Shown here one piece after another: positions 48,854 through 61,742 of a stretch of DNA of 64,000 bases; position 1 is the stretch's first letter, and every line of letters begins with the position of its first letter. Under the pieces are notes generated by a model. It saw only the letters and a program-made list of their open reading frames with translations. It was not told where the DNA came from and made no database searches. The DNA is taken from assembly GCA_030063045.1 (NCBI GenBank), contig JAQSEB010000097.1, positions 434,001-498,000 of the forward strand, written 5' to 3'. This stretch comes from Pratylenchus scribneri. Its lineage: Eukaryota; Nematoda; Chromadorea; Rhabditida; Pratylenchidae. Made by a program: the position numbers and the translations under genes.

Positions 48854-49335
48854 TGAAAATTTAGGCAATTTTCAATTGAATATTTCTTTCAAAAAATCGA
48901 CTTTTTAGAAAAACTAGAATGAACAAATTAATAAAAATTCCCAATTAATTAATCTTTTGTTAAATATGAAGGAAAATAAATTGATCGAAGTTAGAAAGGC
49001 TAAAACATATCCGGCTGAAAATTAATGCAATTTTCAATTGAATATTTCTTTCAAAAAATCGATTTTTAAGAAAAACTGTAGCTAAACCATATTAAAAATT
49101 CCCAATTAATTAATCTTTTGTTAAATATGAAGGAAAATAAATTGATCGAAGTTAGAAAGGCTAAAACATTTCCGGCTAAAAATTTAGGCAATTTTCAATT
49201 GAATATTTCTTCCAAAAAATCGATTTTTAAGAAAAACTGTAGCTAAACCATATTAAAAATTCCATATTAATTAATCTTTTGTTAAATATGAAGGAAAATA
49301 AATTGATCGAAATTAGAAAGGCTAAAACATTTCCT
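48854..49335. repeat. Satellite B, forward orientation
   Basis: Three ~160-bp monomers (GCAATTTTCAATTGAATATT ... GAAGTTAGAAAGGCTAAAAC) follow satellite A directly. The join occurs inside the shared word TTGAAA(AC)TGAAAATTTAGG. Confidence 0.92.
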
Positions 49336-52300
49336 ATGGCATAGCTACAGTTTTTCTTAAAAATCGATTTTTTGAAAGAAATATTCAATTGAAAATTGCA
49401 TTAATTTTCAGCCGGATATGTTTTAGCCTTTCTAACTTCGATCAATTTATTTTCCTTCATATTTAAAAAAAGATTAATTAATATGGAATTTTTATTAATT
49501 TGTTCATTCTAGTTTTTCTAAAAAAACGATTTTTTGGAAGAAATATTCAATTGAAAATTGCATTAATTTTCAGCCGGATATGTTTTAGCCTTTCTAACTT
49601 CGATCAATTTATTTTCCTTCATATTTAACAAAAGATTAATTAATATGGAATTTTTAATATGGCATAGCTACAGTTTTTCTTAAAAATCGATTTTTTGAAA
49701 GAAATATTCAATTGAAAATTGCATTAATTTTCAGCCGGATATGTTTTAGCCTTTCTAATTTCGATCATTTTATTTTCCTTCATATTTAACAAAAGATTAA
49801 TTAATATGGAATTTTTATTAATTTGTTCATTCTAGTTTTTCTAAAAAAACGATTTTTTGGAAGAAATATTCAATTGAAAATTGCATTAATTTTCAGCCGG
49901 ATATGTTTTAGCCTTTCTAACTTCGATCAATTTATTTTCCTTCATATTTAACAAAAGATTAATTAATTGGGAATTTTTAATATGGTTTAGCTACAGTTTT
50001 TCTTAAAAATCGATTTTTTGAAAGAAATATTCAATTGAAAATTGCATTAATTTTCAGCCGGATATGTTTTAGCCTTTCTAATTTCGATCATTTTATTTTC
50101 CTTCATATTTAACAAAAGATTAATTAATTGGGAATTTTTAATATGGTTTAGCTACAGTTTTTCTTAAAAATCGATTTTTTGAAAGAAATATTCAATTGAA
50201 AATTGCATTAATTTTCAGCCGGATATGTTTTAGCCTTTCTAACTTCGATCAATTTATTTTCCTTCATATTTAACAAAAGATTAATTAATTGGGAATTTTT
50301 AATATGGTTTAGCTACAGTTTTTCTTAAAAATCGATTTTTTGAAAGAAATATTCAATTGAAAATTGCATTAATTTTCAGCCGGATATGTTTTAGCCTTTC
50401 TAACTTCGATCAATTTATTTTCCTTCATATTTAACAAAAGATTAATTAATTGGGAATTTTTAATATGGTTTAGCTACAGTTTTTCTTAAAAATCGATTTT
50501 TTGAAAGAAATATTCAATTGAAAATTGCATTAATTTTCAGCCGGATATGTTTTAGCCTTTCTAACTTCGATCAATTTATTTTCCTTCATATTTAACAAAA
50601 GATTAATTAATTGGGAATTTTTAATATGGTTTAGCTACAGTTTTTCTTAAAAATCGATTTTTTGAAAGAAATATTCAATTGAAAATTGCATTAATTTTCA
50701 GCCGGATATGTTTTAGCCTTTCTAATTTCGATCATTTTATTTTCCTTCATATTTAACAAAAGATTAATTAATATGGAATTTTTATTAATTTGTTCATTCT
50801 AGTTTTTCTAAAAAAACGATTTTTTGGAAGAAATATTCAATTGAAAATTGCATTAATTTTCAGCCGGATATGTTTTAGCCTTTCTAATTTCGATCATTTT
50901 ATTTTCCTTCATATTTAACAAAAGATTAATTAATATGGAATTTTTATTAATTTGTTCATTCTAGTTTTTCTAAAAAAACGATTTTTTGGAAGAAATATTC
51001 AATTGAAAATTGCATTAATTTTCAGCCGGATATGTTTTAGCCTTTCTAACTTCGATCAATTTATTTTCCTTCATATTTAAAAAAAGATTAATTAATATGG
51101 AATTTTTATTAATTTGTTCATTCTAGTTTTTCTAAAAAAACGATTTTTTGGAAGAAATATTCAATTGAAAATTGCATTAATTTTCAGCCGGATATGTTTT
51201 AGCCTTTCTAACTTCGATCAATTTATTTTCCTTCATATTTAACAAAAGATTAATTAATTGGGAATTTTTAATATGGTTTAGCTACAGTTTTTCTTAAAAA
51301 TCGATTTTTTGAAAGAAATATTCAATTGAAAATTGCATTAATTTTCAGCCGGATATGTTTTAGCCTTTCTAATTTCGATCATTTTATTTTCCTTCATATT
51401 TAACAAAAGATTAATTAATTGGGAATTTTTAATATGGTTTAGCTACAGTTTTTCTTAAAAATCGATTTTTTGAAAGAAATATTCAATTGAAAATTGCATT
51501 AATTTTCAGCCGGATATGTTTTAGCCTTTCTAACTTCGATCAATTTATTTTCCTTCATATTTAACAAAAGATTAATTAATTGGGAATTTTTAATATGGTT
51601 TAGCTACAGTTTTTCTTAAAAATCGATTTTTTGAAAGAAATATTCAATTGAAAATTGCATTAATTTTCAGCCGGATATGTTTTAGCCTTTCTAACTTCGA
51701 TCAATTTATTTTCCTTCATATTTAACAAAAGATTAATTAATTGGGAATTTTTAATATGGTTTAGCTACAGTTTTTCTTAAAAATCGATTTTTTGAAAGAA
51801 ATATTCAATTGAAAATTGCATTAATTTTCAGCCGGATATGTTTTAGCCTTTCTAACTTCGATCAATTTATTTTCCTTCATATTTAACAAAAGATTAATTA
51901 ATTGGGAATTTTTAATATGGTTTAGCTACAGTTTTTCTTAAAAATCGATTTTTTGAAAGAAATATTCAATTGAAAATTGCATTAATTTTCAGCCGGATAT
52001 GTTTTAGCCTTTCTAATTTCGATCATTTTATTTTCCTTCATATTTAACAAAAGATTAATTAATATGGAATTTTTATTAATTTGTTCATTCTAGTTTTTCT
52101 AAAAAAACGATTTTTTGGAAGAAATATTCAATTGAAAATTGCATTAATTTTCAGCCGGATATGTTTTAGCCTTTCTAATTTCGATCATTTTATTTTCCTT
52201 CATATTTAACAAAAGATTAATTAATTGGGAATTTTTAATATGGTTTAGCTACAGTTTTTCTTAAAAATCGATTTTTTGAAAGAAATATTCAATTGAAAAT

Positions 52301-52632
52301 TGCATTAATTTTCAGCCGGATATGTTTTAGCCTTTCTAACTTCGATCAATTTATTTTCCTTCATATTTAACAAAAATTAATTAATATGGAATTTTTAATA
52401 TGGCATAGCTACAGTTTTTCTTAAAAATCGATTTTTTGAAAGAAATATTCAATTGAAAATTGCCTAAATTTTCAGCCGGATATGTTTTAGCCTTTCTAAC
52501 TTCGATCAATTTATTTTCCTTCATATTTAACAAAAGATTAATTAATTGGGAATTTTTATTAATTTGTTCATTCTAGTTTTTCTAAAAAGTCGATTTTTTG
52601 AAAGAAATATTCAATTGAAAATTGCCTAAATT
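49336..52632. repeat. Satellite B, inverted orientation (~20 monomers)
   Basis: The same satellite B monomer runs in reverse complement with a 161-bp period (ATTGCATTAATTTTCAGCCG at 50041 and 50202). Two variants are interspersed: one with GGTTTAGCTACAGTTTTTCT, one with TTGTTCATTCTAGTTTTTCT. The switch of orientation is at ~49336. Confidence 0.95.
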
Positions 52633-52965
52633 TTCAGTTTCAATTTGATTTTGATCATCAAAATTTTCTAAAAAATCAATCCTACATTAGTATAATTTTT
52701 TTCCTTAATTATTTTTATGGAAATAGCTAACTCATACAATATATTAATTAAATTCAAAATATATAGATTACTCAAAAAATAAATTTTTGCATTAAAAGCA
52801 ATGAAATTTTCAATTTGATTTTGGTCATCAAAATTTTCTAAAAAATCAATCCTACATTAGTATAATTTTTTCCTTAATTATTTTTATGAAAATAGCTAAC
52901 TCATACAATATATTAATTATATCCAAAATATACAGATTACTCAAAAAATAAATTTTTGCATCACA
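52633..52965. repeat. Satellite A, inverted orientation
   Basis: About two reverse-complement satellite A monomers (ATCAATCCTACATTAGTATA, TAGCTAACTCATACAATATA) close the domain, so A-B is mirrored as B'-A' on the right. Confidence 0.93.
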
Positions 52966-55132
52966 AAACAACTCTTTTAGGTTTTAGCAGACCCATAATT
53001 ATTTGTTATTATTTCTCACGAATGCAATTTGCAATGTCAAGAATGTTTTACAAACATAGAAAATAACCCGGCATGTTTTTGTTGACAATAAATATAATTA
53101 TATAATTTGCAAATATAATAATAATTGATAAATCAGTGGCAACTGGCAATCTCGTTGAACTTTCCGCATTATTCTTTTCGTATTAATCAATAATCTAATC
53201 ATTTTCAAATACTGCCATTTGCCATTCCAGGGTCAACCAAAAAATATGCGACAAAATATGTTGGGAATCAGAACAAAAATTGGAAATATTATAAAAATTT
53301 AAAGAATTTCACTAAATTATGAAAATTGAATTCTGAAATCATCTTAAAAATTAATTTTTAATTTTGAAAATGATTCAATAGTTTTGGCCAGAATTTTATT
53401 TTTTTTGGGTGGCATTGCATAGTCAACACTCGTGATTATTTAAAATTAAATATGTACTTTAAATCGTTTAAAATTTATTAATTGGCTGTTGGGTTCTGGC
53501 TAGTTTAAATTCGCTGCTGAGGCCGAAATAACTTGAACCGTTTTCTGCCTCTAGTTTTAATTCTTTTCTCACTCTAATTTAAACCCTAGCAAAGTAAATC
53601 ATGCTTTAAATGGCTAGGCAAATTCTTCGGCGAATGCCGAGAATCGTGAGGAAAAATTTGGAAAATAAGTATGTTTTATTCGTGAATATATTTTTTAATA
53701 ATAACATCTGAAGATGAGAACTTAAAGTGTTGATTGACATCAAATGAAAATATAAAATATGCTTATTTGATTATGTAAAGTGTGAAAATAGTGATAAATT
53801 AATTAAATAAATTCTTATTTGGATTGATGATAGAATGGAAACAGTGGAAATTGGAAATTTTCGATGGGTGATTGGGCAAAAATGAAATTATTATGAAGAG
53901 GAAGTTTATTCAGGGTTTAAAGCATCAAGTGCTAATAGCAGATTAAAATATAATAGGAAAATTGTTGAAATGAATGGGAAAAATCGCCTCGCCAAAATTA
54001 TGTTGATTTTCATTATAGTATTCAGAAATTCCATTTTATTAGGGCTAATCTTATTTAAAAATATATTAAAAATAAATCTGGATTCCATTTTTATTAAATT
54101 TATGGCAATCTTTGTAAGCCCAGCCAACATTTAGACCTCGTGGTTATATCCAAATCTGTAAATGTTGGCATTTCCTTATCGATGAGATGGTCAAATATGG
54201 TGAAAAATCAAGTCCTTTAGCATCCAAATTATTCCAGAGAATTAAGCCAATTTTTAAGGTTTATGTTTAATTAAATATTTTATTTTTTCAATCCAAATTC
54301 CCTAGAAAAATTTTTACTAGCTATTCATTTTTTAAATGTTGTATTTCTCCAAACGTAAATCTAAACACTTTTTACGTTTGATCTTTTTTATATTATGGAT
54401 TAAAATTTAATGCGAGTTTTTATTGCGCATTCAATCCTTCCAAATCTCGAATATCAATGTCAATTGATCCCATATTTAATTCCATTTTCGTAATTTTCCC
54501 AATTCATTCATCAAAAACAATTTTAATCTTCCAAATTTGCCCTATCCATTTTCCTTTCATCTCGACCAATTTAAAGGCGATTTTGTGGCCTTCGGAGCGA
54601 CGAACTGGTTTTAAACAAACGTCGGCGATTGGCGGTGAAAAATCCTCTCTCGCCTTTCGAGATCGAACAAAAAATATTTATTACACGGCTGCCTTATGAT
54701 GGAATTGAACGCCGGTGGAAAATAGCGAAATGGATGATGGATATTAAAAATGGAAGGAAATGTGGGAAGGTCAAAAGGCAACTTTTTTCCCGCATTTTTT
54801 TCCAAATCGGCCTGTACGATTTTTCCATTACATTTTAAAATTGTTGTAAACAAAAATGTTGACGTTCAATAAATTTATGGAAAATCTTCTTGTGGTGAAC
54901 ACAAAGAGCAGTCATACAGCAAATTTTATTTCACTTTTTTCATTTCTACCGTTTTTTCAATTTTCTTGACAGATTTAAAATTAGGAAATTAATTTATTTT
55001 AAATTATTTCGTCTAATCTGACCAAGTATAGTTAAAGGGAGGAAATTTTTATGAAATTTTTACAATTTGAATTAGAAAATATTTTAGCCTTAAAATCGCA
55101 TTCTTTTGTCCATTAATAAGTAATAAAAATGT
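52966..55132. other. Intergenic, no gene recognised
   Basis: AT-rich with one GC-richer island at 54590-54800 (GGCGATTGGCGGTG, GAACGCCGGTGG). Short open frames on both strands have no support. Confidence 0.35.
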
Positions 55133-55400
55133 TAGGCGGTTTATCCAGCTTTAAAAACTTTTACCAAATCGATAGAGTTCATCAAGACGCGTCGATTGAT
55201 ATATAGTTTGTCGGTATTTGGTTCAAAATTAAAAGAGTTATAAACCAAAAAACAGAAGAGGTTTTAAACGGTTTAACACTTTGAATTTTGGACAAACGTG
55301 ACAAATTATACATCAATCGACGCATCTCGGTGAGTTCTACAAAATGGGTGTAGGTTTATAGAACTAGAAAGCAGAAAAAAGTTATCCAACAAAAACTGAT
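55133..55400. repeat. Palindromic repeat with ACGCGTCGATTG core
   Basis: The left arm (GTTCATCAAGACGCGTCGAT at 55188) and right arm (TCAATCGACGCATCTCGGTG at 55315) are inverted around ~55250, with GGTTTTAAACGGTTTAA near the centre. Same family as 62290-62560 and 63340-63600. Confidence 0.8.
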
Positions 55401-55886
55401 TTCTGGACAAACGAAAATGCGATTTTATTGACAAAAAATGGCCTCCGTTTCGAATAGAAAATAAGCAAATATATTAGCCATTGAAAAAAATAATTCATTA
55501 TTGCAAGGACAATTTGGGCAAACTCTGAGCAATAATTTCCAAATAATAAATCTAAAATAATTTTTCCAAATTTCACTTGTCATTCTTAGGGTCATAAAAA
55601 AAAGCCAAATCCTATATAATAATCCTAACAATTTTCCCCGGTTATCATTGATATTTTTAGGGGCAATAATTTTTTTCATCGAATTCTCATATCACCCTTC
55701 AAAAGATTTTATCGACCTTGATTACCAAAATAATTTCTAATTTAGTTGGTTATCAAAATTTTAAATTATTTTTTTGATCAAATAATTTTTTAAATAATTT
55801 TTGAAAAAATCAAATTCATTATTAAATTTCCCTCAGCTATTCTTATAATCATTTCAATTTTCTCTAAACAATAAGAAAAAATCCTG

Positions 55887-58384
55887 ATGAAACAATTGCT
55901 CATCCTCGCAGCTCTAATTGCCTTAGCCATTGCCAAATGTGAACCGGGATGGCAGCAATTTGAGAGCAAATGCTATTTGGTATTGTTTTGAGGGGGAAAT
56001 TATATGGTGAATAAAACTTATTACGACATTTCAAACCCGACACTTGCGGACAAAAAGGTCTGCTGTCGATGGCAGTAAAGCTGAGGCGTGGAATTATTTA
56101 GTTCATTTTATTAGGCATAAAATTAATTACAAAATGACATTAAAGCTTATAGGCAAATGTTGCGTATTCACTGAGTAATGGCCAAAAAAACGGCAAGAAA
56201 CACAATTTAAACCAATGGTTTTTTGGCATAACTCGGTGAATACACAACATTTGCCTAAGCTTTAATGTCATTTTGTAATTAATTTTATGCCTATTAAAAT
56301 GCACTAAATAATTCCACAGCAGGCCATTTCGTCTACAAGTATCGGGTCCACAAATATCGGTTAATCGAATAAAAATATGAATTAGAAAAAAAATTAATAA
56401 AAATTTTATATTTATTTTCTTTCAAAAGAAGGGCTCCTCTCCTCAATTAAATTATTTAAAAATGAATTATAAAATATAAATTTTCTAATCTGAAGTTTTA
56501 AAAATATTTAATGCTATCGAATTCAAAAATCTTTAAAGAAATTTAAAAATTAAAAATTTAGGTATTTCTAATTGTAATCTCAAAATATGAAAGAATTAAA
56601 ATGAAAAGGTAAAGTCGTTTTTTGACAGTGAAAAAAAAGACTATTCGATGATTTTTGGAATAACATTCCGTATATAAAAATACGGAAAGAAAAAATATCG
56701 AAAAAATATCTAAAATATAATTTATTTAAAGGTGGCCAAAGGCTCAATCAACCATCCAACTGCACAGGCAAATTGCACTTCCAAAAATGCCAATCTTCTC
56801 TCGGTGCACAGTGAGGCGGAGAACAATTTTGTCAAAGGTTGGTCGATTTATTTTGGCAAAATTCATAAAAAAACGCATCAGAGGTTCAGTCTCAGAGGCA
56901 ACAAATTTTCGGCCAACTTAAATTAAAATTATTTTTTAATAGGGAAAATTGAATTATTATCAAAATAGACTTAAAATTTTGTTCACTTTTTCCTTAAAAA
57001 ATTGATTTAAAAAATTATAAGATGCATTGAATAAGCGATGAAATAGACAAAATGAGAGATTAAATTCTGAAATTGCAAATAAGTTAATTTTATATTTTAA
57101 TATAATTTTAAACTATAGAAGTTTAAATCTATTTAAATTTAATACGAATTTTTCCTTAAGGTCTACTTCACGATATGATGGAGCAAACCGGGACTGGGGG
57201 CACATTTCACATTGGGATGATGTTTTCGCGCAGCACTTCTCAAGGCACTGGCCCAGTGACCAGCGCCGTTTGGATGGATGGAGCCCCGGTGGACTATGGA
57301 AATCCGGCGGCATCCGATTTTCAGGTATAAGCAAAAATTATGATGGATGAAATGCTAAATTATTATGATTGCTCTAATAGAAATAGAAATCAATAAGTTT
57401 GGTAATTGTCATTCAATAGAGGTGGGAAAACATTTATCAGGAGACTGTCTTCTACAATTTAGTTCTTTTTTAAAAAGTGGTAATTGTTGAGTTTAGGTCT
57501 CATTTTTTCGTGAGTAGGGTACGTGAAGAGTCCCCTTTGGGTGGATAGGGTTAGGGTTAAGGTCTGCGTGAGATGATTTATTCCCCCATCTTATCCGTAA
57601 ACCGTAACCTATCCCCTAATTACCCTAACCCTAACCTCTGGGCCCGTATGCAAAGAGAATTGTAAGGTTATTTGACAACGAGTTCGTTGTTCGTTGTCAG
57701 TTAACAACGAACCCTGGTCCGAGGCATCGTAGGAGTTGGTTGTCAGTTGACAATGAACTTTCCCTTGTATTCATTGTTAACAATGTTCTTTGCATTTACA
57801 ACGGGTTTTGCATACCGGCCCTGATGAGACCATAGAGGCGATTCTTCTCTTTCCAAAAAAGGACCTAGACTCAACAAGTGCCAAAAAGTTACATTCCTCT
57901 GAATGTAATAAACTCAAAATTTCTTGGAAAAAGGCATCTTTTAAAAGGGTGTTTAATGTAAAAAAAATAGCCTTTTTATAGCCGAATGGTATTTTTGTAT
58001 TTCAATTTGGTTATTTCTTTCCTGATTGTAAGTTATGGCCATTGCGAATATTCAATAGGGAAGGGAGACCCAAATCCCGAAATTACGCAAATTAATTTGG
58101 GAAAAATTCGCATTCATTTTTTCCCCCAATTTCCCATTTAGGCCGGCACCGGCCCATGGAGTGACGGGAATTGGCGCGATGGAAAGGCCCAGCCCGACGG
58201 TGATGGCCTCAATGGGAAGGTGGAATTGTGCGTCATGGTTGGTTTAAAAATTAAAATGAATTTTGTTATCAAATTAAAATTTCACAAAAAGATGCCTCAA
58301 AACCAGGCGGTCAAAGGTGAATGGGAGGATGTGAGTTGTTCCACCCTTGGCGGAATGATTTGCAACAAATTGGCGACAAAATGA
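55887..58384 (+). CDS. Secreted single-domain C-type lectin
   Basis: Five exons, 55887-55979, 56732-56837, 57161-57324, 58142-58237 and 58292-58384, total 552 nt, 183 residues. Residues 1-16 are a signal peptide (MKQLLILAALIALAIA). The C-type lectin-like domain starts at once (CEPGWQQFESKCYL) and continues through AQANCTSKNANLLSVHSEAE, FHIGMMFS, WSDGNWRDGKAQPDGDG, KVELCV and GEWEDVSCSTLGGMICNK, with the canonical Cys. A QPD triad (family association with galactose) and a WED in place of WND are visible, so Ca2+-dependent sugar binding is possible but unproven. Such lectins are secreted by nematodes in immunity and, in parasites, toward the host. Introns 1 and 3 contain miniature elements. A polyadenylation signal AATAAA lies at 58424-58429. 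Confidence 0.9.
56036..56348. mobile_element. Inverted-repeat miniature element, family A copy 2
   Basis: Ends CCCGACACTTGCGGACAAAA and, reversed, CCCGATACTTGTAGACGAAA, followed by GGYCTGCTGT; the inner arms share TCATTTTATTAGGCATAAAA with the copy at 9585-9897. It lies within intron 1 of the C-type lectin. Non-coding. Confidence 0.85.
57490..57860. repeat. TAGGGTT-containing repeat interrupted by a GGGCCCGTATGC element
   Basis: A dispersed repeat with TGGATAGGGTTAGGGTT and CCTAATTACCCTAACCCT is split by a ~190-bp element at ~57640-57828. The inner element has ends GGGCCCGTATGCAAA / TTTGCATACCGGCCC and internal GTTCGTTGT and GTTAACAACGAAC words. Uninterrupted, inverted copies of the outer repeat are at 58740-58890 and, partly, 38590-38710. 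It is in intron 3 of the lectin gene. Confidence 0.7.
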
Positions 58385-58739
58385 AGGAAGGAAGAAAGAA
58401 ATTGATGGAATTTGATGAGCAGAAATAAAAATTTAATGGATTTTTAAAATAATCAAATTTCGAAAAATTGCATTCATACAATTATATCAAAATAAATATT
58501 TTTAAGGAAAAAATATATTAAAATTCTTCCATTTCATTTTTTCTTACCATTTTTTGAGTCGAAATTTTGCAGAATATAAAATTAAATTGCAATGAATAAA
58601 AATAAATTTCCATTTTATTTATCAGTTATCATTATCAATGAAATCAGTAAATATAATTATTTAAATTTTCATATAGAAAACCGGTACTTATATTGTTTGG
58701 GGTTTGGGCTCAATTTTTTTATTGAAATTGGGAAAAGGG

Positions 58740-58895
58740 AAGGGTAGTAAGATAGTCTCCCCCTATGGGTCATCAGGATTAGGGTTAGGGTCATTAGGGG
58801 ATAGGTTACTGTACTGATAGATGGGGTCAAATCATCTCAAACAACCCTATAAAAACCTATCCCACCCATATGGGGGACCTTCACTTTTCCCTTAA
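58740..58895. repeat. TAGGGTT-containing dispersed repeat, second copy
   Basis: Reverse-complement relative of 57490-57860 without the inner insertion: GGATTAGGGTTAGGGTCATT, GGGGATAGGTTACTG and CAAATCATCTCAAACAACCC align. The repeats resemble telomeric sequence only superficially (nematode telomeres are usually TTAGGC). Confidence 0.7.
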
Positions 58896-60095
58896 TTTTT
58901 ACTCGTTGAAGAAAAATGGGAGCCAAACGAAATAAGTACCTCGAAAACCTAACATTTTGCACTAATAATTCGATTTTGCAAAGTTTTTTTTTTTTATTTT
59001 TGCTTCTTAATAGTAAAAAAAATGCATCTTTGTCCATTCTTCTTCGGCTTCCCAAATTTGAATATCGTTCAGCATGCCATATCACTGTCGTGCGCGGATC
59101 TATTTGTAAAGAAAGCGAATTTATTTCCATTTTTTAAAGAAAAGAAAAAATTTCATTTTATTTAGGAATAATATTTCGCCTCAAATCTTATTATAAATCC
59201 TCCATACAAGATCGTGAATTCTGTTTCCGGTCCTTTTTTTAAGCCTAACTCAACTAGGAAGTCAACCGATTCAGGAAGGTGATATTAAGCAGAAAATTCG
59301 GATATTTTATATTTTTTAATAAAAAATAGGACTGTATTTTCGTTATCAAATGTCATACCGCTTTCCCAGATAAGTTTTTTACACGTACGGTTTTTTCCTG
59401 CCTCTAATTTGGGGTCTTTTAGCCTTTGATTTTTCGAAAAATGGTTTTTTGGCCTTAACTTGGCTAAATTTTTTCTGTCAAAATATATAATATACCATTC
59501 GGTAGCCCGTTGGCTAAGAAAGCTATTAAATGCAGTTTAGATCTCTTAAATTGGCATATTGGCCACAGAGTTATGGCAAAAAAACTTCTGGCCACAAAAT
59601 TGGCCATAATTCAACAATTTTATGGCCAAGCCTATACCCTAATTATCCCTTGTCCTTAAACCCTAGATCACCTGCAGACCCTAATCTAATCCTAAACGAA
59701 ACCCTAGCCCCTAAAAAGACACTAAAGAAAAACAAAAATAGTCAAATTAGAGGCTAAAAGACCCCAAATTAGAGGAAGAAAAAACCTTTCCTTTTACTAT
59801 TTCATGAGTATTATGGACAAAAAATGGTCTAAGGTATTGAAATTACCAGCAGCATCTCTTAGTTTTTTTTAAATAATTTTGCTGGATTCCAGTCGAAATG
59901 AAGATTTAGAAATAATTTTGAATTCATAATAAAATCTCAATATACAAAATTCCCCCTCACTTCCACCTCTGTTCATTAGGTTCTAAAATCATTTCTTTTA
60001 GCCTGGCCTAGCTCTATGTAAAAATATTTTCTCTTCAGAATTTTTTATTGGAAATGTGGATTGAAAAATAAGCCTAATCTATTTCTTCCTCTCAC
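58896..60095. other. Spacer with inverted words, no gene called
   Basis: A possible small inverted repeat lies at 59550-59625 (GGCCACAGAGTTATGGC / GGCCATAATTCAAC). A CCCTA-rich stretch follows at 59640-59720. No supported exon. Confidence 0.35.
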
Positions 60096-60262
60096 CTTCG
60101 AATTTCAGCAATAACTGGCAATCCCACATTCACCCATTGCCAGGAAATGTCCCGTCGTTTCCACCAAGGCAATCGGTCCAAAAATGTGTAGTGCGTTTTG
60201 AAGGATGGACGACGGCGTAAAACTGCTGCCTGCGGCGGCTCACTTTGATATCGTTTACGCAT
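60096..60262 (-). CDS. Orphan first coding exon, unrecognised protein
   Basis: On the minus strand an ATG at 60262, preceded by an A-rich leader, opens 55 codons ending at a good donor (CGAAG|GTGAGAGG, phase 2). The residues (PSFKTHYTFLDRLPWWKRRD, then ISWQWVNVGLPVIAEIR) have strongly coding-like composition and third-base GC unlike the surrounding DNA. I do not recognise the family. No phase-compatible next exon was identified between 58385 and 60095, so it is either the start of a gene with a distant second exon or a relic. Confidence 0.4.
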
Positions 60263-61742
60263 TTTTTTTTTGTTTTGCTGGAAAATTTATGTGGATAAAT
60301 TATATGGTAATAATAAAATGAATTATAGGATTCTCGCAATGGATTAGTAATTTTCGGAGGGCATCGGATTTTTGAGAAAATTTCTTGTAATCTGATGCGA
60401 TAATACCCAAGGAAATAGGTTCAAGGAAAAAGAGTAAATTTTAGGAATATATTTTTTGATAATTTTCCATTAGTCTCAGAAGAGCCTAAATGAAATTACG
60501 GCCCTCGATATATTCAATAAAATGATTAAAATGAAATTAATTGTGGATTTTTATAAACAGGATAAAATGTTGATTCCTCAAATTATAAAGATCGAAAGAA
60601 ATATAATATGGGCCAAAATTTAGTCAATTTTTTGAAGAACAAATGTTTGTTTAAATGCATTTTTTTAATCACAATTGATGTTAGCCAATAATTTTTTGCC
60701 TTTGGTTTTTTATTGATTGAACATATCTCCTTCCTATCTCACTGAATCTCTCCGGATAATTCGTATTTTAAAATATCCAATTGAGCAGCTGTCAAAAATA
60801 TTGACGTAATCAATTTGAACAATGCGAAAGAAAATTAAATAAAATAATTGATGTACAATTTTCGATTTTTTTAAAATAATTTATTTCAAAATTAAAGTTT
60901 AACTAAAAGATATATAACTTTTTTAAAGCTGAATTACATAAACAAAAAAAATGATAAATTGTAGGGGAGAATTTTTAGTTTTAAAAGGTTTTATCACTTT
61001 CCTAATTGGTTCTTGCCTAGCTGAAATATGAGACAAAAAAAAGAATGGCCAAGGTTCTTAAACTTCAATAACTTATATAGGGAATTTATTAATTTGCCCA
61101 AAAAACGACTGATTTTACCCAAATTCATTCGAATCGAAAATATTATATTTTCGGTGCCATATAACTTGGCCAATTCAGACTTCTTTAAGATTCCCTAACC
61201 CCTAGTCCCTAATCCCTTCCAGCCCTAAACCTAACCTTGAGCCCTTATACCTTGTTTAGAAGTTATATTGCCCCCAAAATTTAATATTTTTCGACACGAA
61301 AGAATTTGGGTAAATTCAGTCATTTTTTGGGTAAATTCCATTTATCTCTATTACCTAATATAATTACTTAATATAAATTACAAAATAATTCCATTTAAAA
61401 GGAAAGAAGTGCAAGAATTGTAAATTTTGTCCCCCTAAATAAACATAACAAATAAATTGAATCATTTTCCTACCTATTTTATATTATGGATGAAGTTCAA
61501 AAATCATATCGTGAACTACCATTTCTCTGTATTTTTCTATAATTAATATTGTTCATTGAACGACTTTTTATGAACTTGGTATTCCAATTAAATGAATTTT
61601 CAGTGGATAAACAATAGAATAATTTATCGTATTTTAAAAAAGATGGAACCGAAATGAAATGAATTATATAAAATAAAAGAAATTGGAATTTTTTTATTTA
61701 AATATTTTCCATCAAATATCCTTCCTCCTTTTCCTTCAATTT
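60263..61742. other. Intergenic, AT-rich
   Basis: No exon recognised. A CCCTAACCCCTAGTCCCTAA stretch at ~61194-61240 resembles the other CCCTA-rich patches. Confidence 0.35.

Noticed and set aside
57540..57640. CCCTAACCCTAACC as telomeric DNA
   Set aside because: It is short, degenerate and part of a dispersed repeat; nematode telomeres are typically TTAGGC.
58837..59130. Minus-strand frame containing VIWHAER, reminiscent of a phosphoglycerate mutase RHxER motif
   Set aside because: The key Arg is absent, no further family motifs follow, and it does not join in phase to the exon at 60096-60262.
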